This document shows, piece by piece, positions 10,510 through 21,235 of a stretch of DNA of 64,000 nucleotides (the stretch's first letter is position 1; every line of letters starts with the position of its first letter). This DNA is from Bedellia somnulentella (Eukaryota > Arthropoda > Insecta > Lepidoptera > Bedelliidae). Below the pieces are notes generated by a model that saw nothing but the letters and a program-made list of their open reading frames with translations, had not been told where the DNA came from and searched no databases. The stretch covers positions 7,297,912-7,361,911 of the forward strand of contig OY755196.1 in the NCBI GenBank assembly GCA_963576735.1, read 5' to 3'. A program made the translations under genes and the position numbers.

Positions 10510-10747
10510 TTATTTTAACCCTTAAAAGCTACTAAGGGTGAAAATTCACCCAGGTTAATAATTGTTTTGGCTGCAAGTTTTTTATCTGCGTAGTTGCCAC
10601 GCTAAGAGTCCGTGTATCCTCCCGATACGTCAGTAGCCCCTGAATGCGTGGGGAGAGGGGCGGTGTGCACGCGCTGATTTTGCTGCAGGCGAGCTACCCG
10701 GGTGAATGTTCACCCGTTGTAGCTTTATTGGGGTACAAAAATTACAC

Positions 10748-10826
10748 GTAAGTAATTTTTATGTTTTGTTTTTTTTATTTGTTACTGAATATTTATATAG
10801 ATTTTCATTCTTACATCTCGTTTTAG
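10748..10826 (+). other. Possible 5' UTR intron of the piggyBac-like gene
   Basis: GTAAGT at 10748 and a pyrimidine-rich TTTTAG ending at 10826 would define a 79-bp intron three bases before the ATG. It rests on splice-site consensus only. Confidence 0.4.
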
Positions 10827-10829
10827 ATC

Positions 10830-11261
10830 ATGAGTCATCTTAGAGACTGGGAGATTGAAGCGGAACTGAACAAATCAAGAAAAGGTGATGTCCAGATTTC
10901 ACGATCTGATTTCCTGTATAAGCTATTCCTGGCTTTGATTATACCTTTCATGAAGACCCGACTGACCATTCCAAACTTACGGCATGACATCAAGGAGAAA
11001 ATAGAAAGTGTTGTCAATGAGAAGCAAAAGCTAGACTCGAATCAACTACAAGGAGCCAGGCACATGGATCAGGAATCGAGAAACGAGACCGAACCACACG
11101 CCTCTTCTGCATGCCAGGCGACAAGAGCTGATGCACCTAGACAAGGAAGATGCTCCGTTTGTAAGCCAAAGAAGGACAAAAAGTTTGCTGTTAAGTGCAC
11201 AAAGTGTTCCAACTTTATATTTAAAATACATCGCACAATAATATGTGATAAATGCGCTTAA
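10830..11261 (+). CDS. piggyBac transposase remnant with C-terminal cysteine-rich domain
   Basis: This intact 143-codon frame seems to preserve the end of a piggyBac transposase. Residues 24-60 (SRSDFLYKLFLALIIPF, then LTIPNLRHDI) resemble the segment before the C-terminal domain, and residues 108-142 hold C108-x2-C111, C123-x2-C126, H134 and C139-x2-C142, a zinc-binding cross-brace-like domain. In the family that domain binds the transposon ends or targets the protein to the nucleus. The DDD catalytic core is absent, so cutting activity is not expected. The first ~20 residues may be a new start made by the internal deletion. An uninterrupted frame in an old, cut-down element is notable: it could be recent or conserved. 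The start ATG follows a good splice-acceptor-like site. Confidence 0.75.
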   Translation: MSHLRDWEIEAELNKSRKGDVQISRSDFLYKLFLALIIPFMKTRLTIPNLRHDIKEKIESVVNEKQKLDSNQLQGARHMDQESRNETEPHASSACQATRADAPRQGRCSVCKPKKDKKFAVKCTKCSNFIFKIHRTIICDKCA

Positions 11262-11869
11262 CAAAGTCATATTTTTACTCAAAGTTTCTTTTATATTTTC
11301 CTATACTGGTACTTGTCCATTTGATTATTTTTGGTATGATTTTGTTGTGTTCTTATGGTATTAAGATATTAAGATTTCATTTCTGTTTATATGATGACTG
11401 CTAGTTAATTTATTTTACATTTGTTATAGTTCACGTAGTGAATGCTAAAAAGTACCTAGAAAAAAATATATGGAAGTTTTGATTGTGAAAAGAAGGTATA
11501 TTTTTTTAAGTTCCCAAACATAAATGTGCGCTTAATTGTTGTCAAGAGTATGATTATTGCAAATAAAAAGACTGATTATAATATTAAAACTCATTTGATT
11601 TAATAGGATGGGGTTTTCCGACTAGTATATTTTTTTCATCAATTTTCAGGTCTTAGTTTCAGTGGCATTCTAGAAACAATTCCCACTTAAAATATTCATA
11701 TGTTTTGTCTTATTAGTGCGGATTAATGTCAAAATAACAGTTTAAGATAAATTTTAGGCCATTTAGTCATTAACCAAGTTTTTTTTTTCAAGATTGAAAA
11801 ACCGGGTGAATTTTGACCCATAGTAGTTTTAATAGAACATGAAATTCATTGTAGCCCTTAAGGGTTAAA

Positions 11870-12330
11870 ATATAATTCATTAATCCAGATAAACGTAAAA
11901 ATCTGCAAACAGATAAGAAAAGTCGTAAAACCTCCTTAAATTCTGCCGCAAAAATTGTAACAAACCGCTCGACAAAAAGAGGTCGTATAGTCTACGATCC
12001 TTTGTGCAGTGCATTCCTTTTTTGTTTCTTTGTATTTTATGTCAGTACTGGCAGTCGGAAACAGTCATCGCATTGCGAGGTATATTTGAAAAGGCATGTT
12101 TTGAATTTGGAACTGAAATTTTAAAAGAGTTCTCTTTCTAGTCAGAGTTCTGTTGGGAATTGGGAAAATAGAAATGAAGGATTTTCTTTGAAATAAGTCT
12201 TTCATTTCTTTCCATTAAATAATCTCCGTTATTTATTTACGTTAAATTAGTACTGTTTTGTTTTTTTTTAAATTAGGATAGTCTCTTTAGATTTTAGCCA
12301 ATAACTGGACAATAAAATACATATTTAAAT
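11870..12330. other. No gene or recognised repeat
   Basis: Mixed sequence between the piggyBac-like right end and the next S1 copy. I see no ORF, tRNA-like box or repeat unit. Confidence 0.4.
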
Positions 12331-12500
12331 TCATGCCTATAGATCCCTGAACGAGTAGCCAGAGCTTCAGAATCAGATTTTTTGCCAATTTTTGAAGTTT
12401 AGTGGGAAAAATATTGTAGAGTAAATATTGTTGGTGATGAATCTCTAACTGCATCGTCTACCCGTGGGAAGAAATAGTTTAGTGCTATTATAACCCGACA
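12331..12500 (-). mobile_element. S1 element, degraded
   Basis: ATAGATCCCTGAACG, AGCCAGAGCTTCAG and ACTGCATCGTC mark a reverse-strand copy with internal losses. Confidence 0.65.
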
Positions 12501-12542
12501 GATAACTAATTACTAAAAAAACTTAACTCGAATATTAATTGT

Positions 12543-12835
12543 ACTTCTGAAGATCACCAGTAGTACCCACTTTTTGCCTGCACTCACGTGATAGTATGTA
12601 ATTTGTATTTAGTGATGTGACAGTGTATTCGTACAAAACCTATCACACGATCTACAAACCTATATAAAAGCGTAACGGCAACCTATCGTTCCCTTATCAC
12701 GTGAGTACACTGTCCAAGCAAAACGTGGATACTCTGAACATCAGTTGACGATGTCACGTGATGTATAGAAGTATTAGTACCTCTGCCAACCCCTTCGGGG
12801 ATATACGGCGTGAACGCTTGAGTATTGAGAATATA
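12543..12835 (+). mobile_element. S2 SINE pieces in opposite orientations
   Basis: 12543-12595 is a reverse fragment of the S2 3' half. 12612-12835 is a forward 3' half ending AACCCCTTCGGGG, CGGCGTGAACG. Confidence 0.7.
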
Positions 12836-12882
12836 CTTACGCCCTTAGTTCACATCGGGGTAGGAAGTCTGTTGATCTAGGC
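12833..12882 (-). mobile_element. R-family 3' tip
   Basis: Only the final hairpin-encoding end is left (ACTTACGCCCTTAGTTC...GGGGTAGG). Confidence 0.5.
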
Positions 12883-12979
12883 TGCTATTATGTAGTTAGT
12901 GTAAACCCTCAAACATTAAGCATGGTGGAATAGGGTTAATTAGGTGACTCGAGCCATTCGATGAGAAAGTATACTTAAA

Positions 12980-13215
12980 AGGCTGTTTAGTGTAAGCTTA
13001 GAAATAGAACTACCCCAATTCTTCCCGTAGGTATTCGTAAGAGGGTATAGGGGCTTTTTAAGAAATATTTGAGAGATGCAGTTGGAGACACATCACCGAA
13101 AAATTTACTTTACAATCCTTTCCCAACTCAACTTTCAAAAGTTTCGAAGGAAATTCATGATCCAAAGTTCTGGCTAACACGCCTAGATATTTGGAGACGT
13201 GAGAATATGTAAGTA
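12980..13215 (+). mobile_element. S1 element, diverged
   Basis: Full length but weakly conserved. The end reads GACGTGAGAATATG, close to the R/S2 version of the end motif. Confidence 0.65.
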
Positions 13216-13844
13216 ATAAAAAATTTAGATAACTCTGTATATTTTAAAAACATATTTTCCATCAATTATTTACAAGAAAAAGGTGATAGCTACATAAAAA
13301 CTAACTTGAAATATTTTCCTAAACATAAAATATAATGTTTTGTGCAGAGCGCACCAACTTAATTTAGGTAGAAGCTTCTTATCGTAACCTTTAAAGTTTT
13401 ACAACCGAACGCAGCTGCTATCAAAGATGGCCGTTTCTTTATACTAACTAATTAAAAAAAAAGAATATACTTCTAATAATATTTAAAAAATAATTGAAAT
13501 ATTTAAGTTTGGAATAAGTATTTTTTTTCTCAATATGGCCAGTGTTAAACATTTAAAACAAATCGAGAATGAGTTCAGATTTAAAAAACATTTATGCTTT
13601 AAAAATCTATTTGGATTTAAATTAAGTTTTTCTATGATAGCGAGTCGATTTCGTTTACATTCTTACTAAGATAAAAAATACTATTACCATACTAGACTAT
13701 ACTATACTATATTATTACTTCTATAAAATTATAGACTATACTGTAATTGGACTATACTTCTAACTGCTAAATGGTTCCTGACTAACTTCGTGCCTAATAA
13801 TAATAATAAAACAAACAACAAAATATTAAAGCACTCTATAAAAT
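13216..13844. other. AT-rich stretch with ACTATA-rich low complexity
   Basis: No gene seen. 13685-13755 is dominated by imperfect ACTATA repeats. Confidence 0.4.
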
Positions 13845-14163
13845 TATAAAGTGAAGATGATTTTGTGAAAAAGATAGAAAAATGAATATTAAGATAGTTA
13901 GGGCACATTGAGGATGGATGATAGTATTGGTAAAAGAGATTTCCAGAGCCAATGAGTAAAGGATCACCTCGGAGGACACATTCGGACAAAATAGCGAGTC
14001 TGCTCAAAAAGACAGGCGTCCGAAGTGTGAAGAATAAAATAGCATGTATGAGAAGATTGATGGATTTCAACGAAGCTAGAGAGATTTATCAGCACCGTAC
14101 AAAGTGGCGATCGATAGTGTCTGCCTACCCCAAAGGAGACTAATGGCGTGAGTACATACATAA
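13845..14163 (+). pseudogene. R-family LINE: C-terminus of a non-LTR reverse transcriptase
   Basis: Interrupted frames match the R peptide: a GHIEDG-like segment, PRRTHSDKIASLLKKTGVRS, then MRRLMDFNEAREI and SAYPKGD before TAA and GGCGTGAG. Frameshifts and stops in the upstream part show it is dead. Only the post-RT thumb/C-terminal region is present, as expected for a 5'-truncated LINE insertion. Confidence 0.75.
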
Positions 14164-14436
14164 GCGTGGGTATACGTATGCTGCATAAAATTATACCTCT
14201 ATATTACAAATTAGTCGCGGCAAGCGAGAATTTAAAATAGGTTTACATTACATTAATTGCCCTATCAAATATAAGATCCAAGATGGGTCGAAAGTGACGA
14301 ATAAGATATTTATGAAAGACAAACGTATTAAAATTTCTTCATCTTAATATTGGCTGCATGTGACTATTCTCAGATTAAAGTCTGATTCGATTAGTCAGTA
14401 TGGGAATTAGAAAAATAATCATAGATCTATTGGTAT

Positions 14437-14668
14437 TGCCGTGTAGTGCCGGGTTAAAATGTCACTTCCCCCTACTACCCACGGGTGTCATAAGAGGCGA
14501 CTAAGGGTATGGGGTTTTTTAATTGGTTTTTACGCGACGCGGTTGGAGACCCATCACCAACGATACGTTATTTCCATCATCTTGTCCCCTATGAACTTCC
14601 AAATTTGGCTGAGGCGTTTCTAGCTTTGAAGCTCTGGCTACCCTTTTTTGGGATTTATGTATGTAAGT
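14437..14668 (+). mobile_element. S1 element
   Basis: A well-conserved copy from GCCGTGTAGTGCCGG to GGGATTTATG. The final GCCGTGAG is lost. Confidence 0.8.
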
Positions 14669-14747
14669 CCCAACAACCGGTTGTTGGAGCTTCAGCGTTA
14701 GAGATTCCTCTGCCACTCAGTTTTGTAATGAACCAGTCAATAAATTT

Positions 14748-14992
14748 CATACATACATATACTCACGGCTATAAATCCCTAGAAGGGGTAGCCAGAGCTA
14801 AGGAATTGAAAATTCCTCAGCCACTTTTGGAAAATTGAGTGGGGAAAAGATGGTAAAGAAAAGGTTGTTGGTGATGGGTCTCCAACCGCATCGCCCAAAA
14901 ATCCCTTAAAAGCCCCAATACCGTTAGTCGCCTCTTATGTACACCCATCGGTAGAAACGGGGTAGTGCTATTCTAAGCCGACACTACACAGC
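14748..14992 (-). mobile_element. S1 element
   Basis: A well-preserved reverse copy from the CATACATATACTCACGGC tail to the ACTACACAGC head. Confidence 0.88.
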
Positions 14993-15257
14993 AAAATTAA
15001 AAAATAATTAATAAATTATAACAAAAAATACGTTTCTTTACACGTGTGTTGCCATACTTAATTATTCTATTAACGTCACCAAACAGATGTCCTCCAAAAA
15101 GTTTTATCGCGGTTTTATTATACTTTCTACAGTTATACTGAAACGAGTTGTAGCTGTTTCGTTAATCTAACATGGGCCATAAAAGAAATATAAAGCACAT
15201 ACTAAGAACAGTAAAAACAAGGCTTTTCTTTTGCTCTACAGAAATGTTGAAATAGAT

Positions 15258-15360
15258 TGACCCCTACTAAACTTCCAAAAGTGGCTGAGGGATTGCTTAT
15301 TCTCAAGCTCTGGCTACCCCTTCTAAGGATTGATAGGCGTGAGTATATGTATGTATGTAT
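15258..15360 (+). mobile_element. S1 3' fragment
   Basis: Starts at CCCCTACTAAACTTCC and ends GGCGTGAGTATATG with a (TATG)n tail. Confidence 0.72.
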
Positions 15361-15623
15361 TACTATTGTACAATCAATCTACCTTATTCCCTTGTGAGGT
15401 TTATAAGAGCAATCTAGGGATTTTCAACTAATTGAAGGATAATATACATTGATGATCATTCTGACAGAAAATTAAGGCTGTGTGAGTCCAAAGGGGCGCA
15501 ACATAGTGCTGAGTCAGTCCCAGCGGAAAAAAGATTATAAATGATCAATTTTCTTATTGGAACATTGGTTTTTTTCAAATATTTCAGATTAAGAATACTT
15601 TTGAAAATGAACGTATTAACGTG

Positions 15624-15828
15624 GTCGGGTGTCGTAAGAGGCGACTAAGGGTATGAGGCTTCTTTAAAGTGGTGTTTGAGCGATGCGGTTGGAGACCCAT
15701 CACCAAAAATAAGTCATTTCTACCATCTTGTCCTTTATCAACTTCCAAATGTGGCTGAAAAGTTTCCAGCTCTGAAGCTCTGGCTACCCCTTTTGGGATT
15801 TAAGGCCGTGAGTATATGTATGTATGTG
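15624..15828 (+). mobile_element. S1 element lacking the 5' head
   Basis: Starts at GGTGTCGTAAGAGGCG and has an intact 3' hairpin and tail. Confidence 0.78.
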
Positions 15829-15829
15829 T

Positions 15830-16235
15830 GTTCTTTTTTTCTAAAGACAAATAAATATTAATTGCCATTTGATTGATGAATATTCTCCTTTAGCAAAAAA
15901 AATGTAATGAATAAAAATAATTTATATCGAAAATTACATTTTCCGTTATTGGCAATTGGAATAACATGTGAACTTATTTGTGCAAAATTATTAAAGTGAG
16001 ATGGAATTCGTAAAATGGTATTCATTATTACATTTATGAATACCATTCCGCATGGTAATTTAATAAAAATATTCTTTGACCACATTATTTATACGATACG
16101 GATTTTCATTTGTTCTTTAATTCAAATATTTGAACAATCTTAAAACATGAGGGAAAATAGCTATTAGGTATCATGTTTTCAGTACGCAGCAGTGAAAGCG
16201 CAAAATATAGCGTTTTGCATTTTCGCTAAATTTTT
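15830..16235. other. No gene; small inverted repeat
   Basis: AATGGTATTCAT and its reverse complement (about 16014-16048) form a short hairpin. Nothing else was recognised. Confidence 0.4.
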
Positions 16236-16548
16236 ACTAATACTTCTGAACATCACGTGACATTGTCACGTGGTGTTCAGAGTACCCACGTTTTGCTTGG
16301 ACAGTATACTCACGTGATAGGGGGTAGGCCTATCGCCGTTTTGCACAAATACGCTGTCACATGACAAATTACATTACTTAGCCACGTGGATTTCCTCACA
16401 ATGTTTTCCCTCACCCTTAACAGCCATGATTAATTAACTGCAAATATGACTTTGTAAAAGGCAAATTTATGTAGGCCCGACCCGGCATTTAAACTCTCAT
16501 CGTGTGCACGACAAGCGGTGTTCTACCCACTGATCTACCACGGTTGGA
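16236..16548 (-). mobile_element. S2 SINE
   Basis: A reverse copy starting inside the 3' half and ending in a tRNA-like head with box-like segments near 16490 and 16530. The terminal CGTGA hairpin is absent. Confidence 0.78.
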
Positions 16549-16857
16549 TTCCTCAATTAAATTAGAATATTATTTTTAAAACTGCGTGCACTAAAGATGT
16601 TACGTATAAACGTGTGTAAATGTGTTTAAAGGTAACTTTGCTTATTGCGCTATTGTGCTAAAAATTTAAAAAATGTGGCTTCGGGCAGCTTTACGTAGTA
16701 AAATATTTTGTTACTACTATTTACAGTTATTGTTGTTTATGGAAAGAGTATTCTCGTGTTTTTATTACACAACTGCTACAAGCAAAATATATTGTATCGG
16801 TTGGTTTGAAGTTACGACGTTGTTAATTGGGAACACATATGGCCATAAATATATATA

Positions 16858-17165
16858 GCCCCAAACTAAGTAACACTTGTATTATGGGATACTAACTCAA
16901 TGATATATTTAATATAATATAATACATATCGCACTCTCAAGCTATAGGGTCGTAAAATTTGCTATCCTTTATTTAACAATAAGTGCCTTTGTTTTATTAT
17001 TCATCGGATAGAGCATACTTTTTTATGTCTGAGAGTGCGATATATAAATTACATCCCAGACTAAGAAAAAATAATTCATTCTAATTACATAAATATTCCC
17101 CTGAACCGGGATCGAACCCGAAACCTCCGGACCGAGGAGCTAGTCTCATATCCACTCGGCCATGG
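16858..17165 (-). mobile_element. S4 SINE interrupted by a small TIR element
   Basis: The reverse S4 3' end (CCCCAAACTAAG, GGGATACTAACTCA) is at 16858-16920 and a tRNA-like head with a B-box-like GGGATCGAACCC (reverse) near 17108-17165. The middle holds the MITE at 16928-17043. Confidence 0.62.
16928..17043. mobile_element. Tiny MITE, 14-bp TIRs
   Basis: ATATCGCACTCTCA and TGAGAGTGCGATAT face each other about 116 bp apart, inside an S4 SINE. Confidence 0.6.
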
Positions 17166-17417
17166 ACGACGTCATGGCTATGGATTCCATAAAAGAGTAG
17201 TCAGGGCTTTAGAATTAGAAATTAATCTAATTATTTTGGAGCGGAGTGGTTTATTTATGAAAAAGTAATTTGCAAAAAGTAGGTTGAGGAAAACATTATC
17301 CTTTTTCCCATTTTAAACTATCAATATCTATCCCCAGTTTTACTATCTTATCCCTGTTTTAAAAATAGATTATGAATTTGTTAATCAGATGATTTAACTA
17401 TTTTTCAAATAAATTGA

Positions 17418-17776
17418 TGCCGCGTGGTGCCGGCTTCGAATGTCACTACCCCTTTCTACACATGGTTATTGTAAGAGGCGAAAGGGTTTGGGCCTTTTTT
17501 ATGTTGTTTATTTCTTTATTTAAATATTTTTGTTCATGAAAACCTCATGTGGGGATTATTACTAATAAATAAAGAATAAATAAAGGAAAGATTTTTTTTT
17601 TCTTTTTTTTTCGACCTGTGTCGCGCCTGTGTCGAAATTTTTCTTTCCTTTATTTAATCTTTAATTATCGCTTTATTTCTACCAACTTGTCCCCTATCAA
17701 CTTCCAAATTCGACTGAGGAGTTTCTAACTCTAAAGCTCTGGCTTCCTTTCTGGGATTTATGGCCTGGGTATGTAT
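17418..17776 (+). mobile_element. S1 element interrupted by an S3 remnant
   Basis: The S1 5' part (GCCGCGTGGTGCCGG to GGGCCTTTTTTATG) and 3' part (CTTTATTTCTACC to GGATTTATGGCC) flank S3-type sequence at about 17520-17675. Confidence 0.72.
17520..17675. mobile_element. S3 remnant, palindromic
   Basis: Two inverted AAATAAAGGAAAG arms surround short GTGTCG-containing pieces of the tRNA-like core. The outer CATGAAAACCTCATGTGG segment matches the S3 copies at 21.1 and 31.6 kb. Confidence 0.6.
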
Positions 17777-17999
17777 ATTTAATGCCGCAAATATCAGAAA
17801 TAGGTTGATATGAGTTTATTGAATTTTTCCCTGACTCTACTTCCTAATTGGCTGATGAATGTTTTCTTCCTAAGTTCAGGCTAACCCAGTTAGGTATGTA
17901 TACTCGTAAGTATAGGTAAATGGACGGTAATTACATTGCGCTGGGCTGACACGTGACACAGGTTTAACAAACATAAGTAAATAACTCTTCCTATCCTAA

Positions 18000-18420
18000 A
18001 ATACCGCATAGTAGTCGTACAGACGATGAGGGTTCAATCCCGGGTCAGTCCTACTTTTTTTTCTAAAATCATATGTGTGATACTAGAGGAGTGCCATCCC
18101 TTCATCACGCAAAACAGGCGCACAGAAGACGTCGACTTGCGGAAATTACCCGTTCAAATACAAATACATGTGTGATAAATATGATAAATTATATCATGGT
18201 TGTTAACAGTGAGGAAAAATATCGTGAGAGATCCCACATGACTAAACTGTGCTTAGTGATGTGACAGTATTATCATGGTTGTTAACAGTGAAGGAAAACA
18301 TCGTGAGAGATCCCACATGACTTGTATGTACTTAGTGATGTGACAGTATATTCGTACAAAACGGCGATAGGCCTGCCCCCTATCACGTGATTACACTGTC
18401 CGAGGAAAACGTGGATGCGT
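18000..18420 (+). mobile_element. S2 SINE with an internal tandem duplication
   Basis: It has a B-box-like GGGTTCAATCCCGG near 18028. About 76 bp (ATCATGGTTGTTAACAGTGA...GTGACAGTAT) occur twice in tandem (about 18185-18270 and 18270-18350). Confidence 0.75.
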
Positions 18421-18535
18421 ATCCCCGAAGGGGTTGGAAGGGGTACTAATACTATTGAACATCGCGTGACATTGTCACCTGATGTTCAGTAGTATTAGTA
18501 CCTCTTCCAACCCCTTCGGGGATACGGCTTGATCG
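18420..18535. repeat. Palindrome of two S2 3' ends
   Basis: A reverse and a forward S2 3' end (CCCCGAAGGGGTTGGAAG and its complement) face each other with ~45-bp arms. Confidence 0.75.
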
Positions 18536-18900
18536 TTTGCATTTTGAGTTGACTATTCTAAAGTCGACGAGTATTTACACTGAAAAATTCGAAAGAGAAA
18601 AGATATTGAAAAGCAAAAGCCAATAAAATCCTTAGTAGTTTTTTGCAAAACGTTTAAAAAAACAGCACATATTACAGCCAGCGCTGACTAATAAGTGACT
18701 TATCCAGCGTCGTATACAAAAATACGGCCACGCGCTGTCCGATCCACGTGCGAAGGATTCCGTACCTATGGTAGTATCTATGGTAACAAAAAATCTGTCT
18801 GTTGTATAGGATGTCCCTATATATAATGTTATATTTTATGTTTATCTTAATTAATCTGTTGATATTTTAAGCGCCTACCTATTTCTTCTATCAATATTGA

Positions 18901-19130
18901 GCTGTGTAGTGTCGGCTTAGAATAACACTACCCCATTTCTGCCGGTGGGTGTACGTAAGAGGCGACTAACGGTATTGGGGCTTTTGAGGGATCTTTGGGC
19001 GATGCGGTTGGAGACCCATCACCAACAACCTTTATTCCCACTCAACTTTCCAAAAGTGGTTGAAGAATTTCTAGTTCCCTAGCTCTGGCTACCCCTTCTA
19101 GGGATTTATAGCCGTGAGTACATGTATATA
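18901..19130 (+). mobile_element. S1 element
   Basis: A complete copy of the TATTGGGGC / GGGATTTTTGGGC-like subfamily. Its tail runs straight into an S2 tail. Confidence 0.82.
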
Positions 19131-19297
19131 TAAACATAACATAAACATAAACGTTCACGCCGTTTATCCCCGAAGGGGTTGGCAGAGGTACCAATACTCC
19201 TGAACTCACATGGCAAGCGCCATCTAGTTTCCAGAGAAGGTACCCACGTTTTGCTTAGACAGTGTACTCACGTGATAGGGGGCAGGCCTATCGCGTG
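19130..19297 (-). mobile_element. S2 SINE, 3' half, young subfamily
   Basis: It shares the CATGGCAAGCGCCATC insert with 9800-10190 and 56529-56904, and stops abruptly after GGCCTATCGC. Confidence 0.8.
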
Positions 19298-19344
19298 AAT
19301 AAAAGTAAATGTATATATGTATGTATGTATATTTCAACTATGTG

Positions 19345-19460
19345 ATAAAATAGCACGTATGTTAAGATTGATGGATGTAACCGAAGCTAGAGAAGTTTGC
19401 CAGGATGGTACGAAGTAACGAACGATAGTCTCTGCCTAACCGAATGAGAATTAACGGCGT
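19345..19460 (+). mobile_element. R-family LINE 3' end
   Basis: Diverged RLMDV...EAREVCQD coding end, with TAACGGCGTTG replacing the usual GGCGTGAG. Confidence 0.6.
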
Positions 19461-19989
19461 TGTGTTCGGAGCCTTCTTATTACTTTTGTTTTAGGGGCAA
19501 AAGAAATATACAATCTATTAAATTGCCAGCGTCTAACTAAATATCGTTGTTCGTTTCACAAAACGTCTGCGAAATCTTACAAATAAGTTACAGTTCTACG
19601 TTTCTTACGGAACCCTAAAAAAACAAAAGCCAAAGATATTTTCCCGCCTTGCCAGTTAGCACAGTGACCTAGCGTTCAAATATAAAATGGTATATCGATC
19701 CAGTCTCACTCCGCTCTATTTCCTAGCAAATGTGCAGCATCCTTTAGGAAATTGTTCACGTCGTAAGCTCGAGTGTTAGAAAGACTGTGAGATGTAGTCC
19801 GGGAGGAAAAAAAAATATTTTGTCACAAAAACATAAGTAGATATGGATTATACATTCATGTTGTAAGTAATTAAATTAAGGATATAAGTATGTGTACGCG
19901 ACTATGTTCTGACCAAATATTCAACCACAAATTAATAAATAATGAAATTGATTGCGTCATGTTTAGACAAAATAAGACTCTCGAATTTG
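19461..19989. other. No gene; possible unclassified SINE
   Basis: 19645-19820 ends in an A-rich run after GGGAGG and might be a retroposon, but I cannot confirm tRNA boxes. The rest is AT-rich. Confidence 0.25.
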
Positions 19990-20160
19990 TAGTTTGGTGT
20001 TTTCAAAAAGGCAGGTGTCCGAAGTATGAAGAAAAAAAGAGCATGTTTGTAAAGATGGATGTGAACGAAGCTAGAGAGGTTTGCCAGGATCGTACAAAGT
20101 GATCGATAGTCTCTGCCTATCCCAATAGGAACTAACGGCGTCAATATATGTATGTATCTT
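19990..20160 (+). mobile_element. R-family LINE 3' end
   Basis: It encodes KAGVRSMK...VNEAREVCQDRTK in broken frames and ends AACGGCGTCAATATATG. Confidence 0.68.
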
Positions 20161-20164
20161 GCAA

Positions 20165-20870
20165 TCACGCGCTTTTTAGATCCAAAGTTAGACAACAAAA
20201 ACAAAAAAAAAACAACAAAAACTTTATTTACTAAATTAATCAATTCACAGCTTTAATTTAAATTTGGCCTCGCACTAGGCTAAGCCTGTATCGCGAGGAC
20301 CAATTTTGATTTGGCATAGTTTGATAAACTATATTACAAAATTTTATAATTAATACGACTTTAATACAAAATAAAAGTAAAAATATGCAATACTAAAAGG
20401 GTAATGAAAAAAAAATGGAAAAAAAATAAATATTAATAGTAAATAAACAAAAAAACGTCATGCTACTTTACCATATGTGCGTGTGATTATAAGAATGTGT
20501 GTATGAGGTGTGATGGTGTGTGGTGTGAGTATGAGTGTGCGTAAGCATGTTTGAAAGCGTATATGTGGGTGTGTGTGTGTGCGTATATAAAGTTTAGCTT
20601 GTTAATTTTAGTAGCGCCTCGCAGTTCTCGTAACCCATGTCGAATAAAATTTTAGAGACGACTTTCTTAAATTCGTATGCGTTTCCGCTTACCAGATTGT
20701 ACTTGAATTTGACTATTTTCTTATAGATAAAGGGCGATAAGAATCAGAGGAAGCGTTGGCCAAAAGCTGTATTCATTCTCGGGACAGTTACTCTGCGACA
20801 CGCTCCTTACTATTTACCTCAAGCGAAGTTGTTTTATTAAATTCCCTGAATGAATACATTGCCAGTCTCA
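20165..20870 (-). pseudogene. K-family LINE 3' end with the C-terminus of its RT polyprotein
   Basis: On the minus strand ~50 codons (FLSPFIYKKIVKFKYNLV, then YEFKKVVSKILFDMGYEN) end at a stop at 20594-20596. They follow an in-frame TGA and an NTAFGQR-like segment, and resemble the C-terminal tail of CR1/Jockey-group polymerases. The 3' UTR contains the CGATACAGGCTTAGCCTAG stem at about 20270-20295. GT-rich low complexity occupies 20476-20585. Confidence 0.5.
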
Positions 20871-20961
20871 AAAAAAAAAATAACTTGCGCACACTCAAAA
20901 CATAAGACGATGTACTTTTTATTTGCTATTATCCCTGTGATAGTTATTGTGTGTATATCTT

Positions 20962-21235
20962 AGTAAATAAAAAATAAAGAAAGGAAAGAAAAATTTCTTA
21001 AAACACTACTTAAAAGTGTAAAAGAAACAAAGGATAGAAGAATTTCGCGCTAGCAGCCATTGACACGGTAGCTCAATTGGCAGAGCGACGGGGGCGTATA
21101 TCCGAAGTCGCGGGTTTGATTCCCGCTTGTGTCGAAATTTTTCATTCCTTTATATATTCTTTATTTATTAGTTATAATCCCCACATGAGGTTTTCATGAA
21201 AAAAACATTCAAATTAAACGGATAAATAGTTAAGA
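20962..21235 (+). mobile_element. S3: tRNA-like core between inverted repeats
   Basis: 21062-21134 folds as a near-complete tRNA: acceptor GACAC/GTGTC, D stem GCTC/GAGC, T arm GCGGG-TTTGATT-CCCGC. AATAAAGxAAGGAAAG-type sequence before it and its inverse after it flank the core. Related copies at 31.3 and 31.6 kb show this is a mobile repeat and not a single tRNA gene. Confidence 0.7.

Larger units (their letters stand above)
10519..11864 (+). mobile_element. piggyBac-like element, internally deleted
   Basis: Both ends read CCCTTAAxxGCTAC inward and are flanked by TTAA (10515-10518 and 11865-11868), the piggyBac target signature. The 1346-bp element has palindromic subterminal motifs: GGGTGAAAATTCACCC at 10536, GGGTGAATGTTCACCC near 10700, and a degenerate copy near 11803. 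These are probably transposase-binding sites (inference). It encodes only a transposase C-terminus (10830-11261), so it is likely non-autonomous. Confidence 0.88.

Noticed and set aside
21062..21134. Possible genuine tRNA gene
   Set aside because: The core folds well but recurs with the same flanks at 17.6, 31.4 and 31.7 kb, so it is part of a dispersed repeat.
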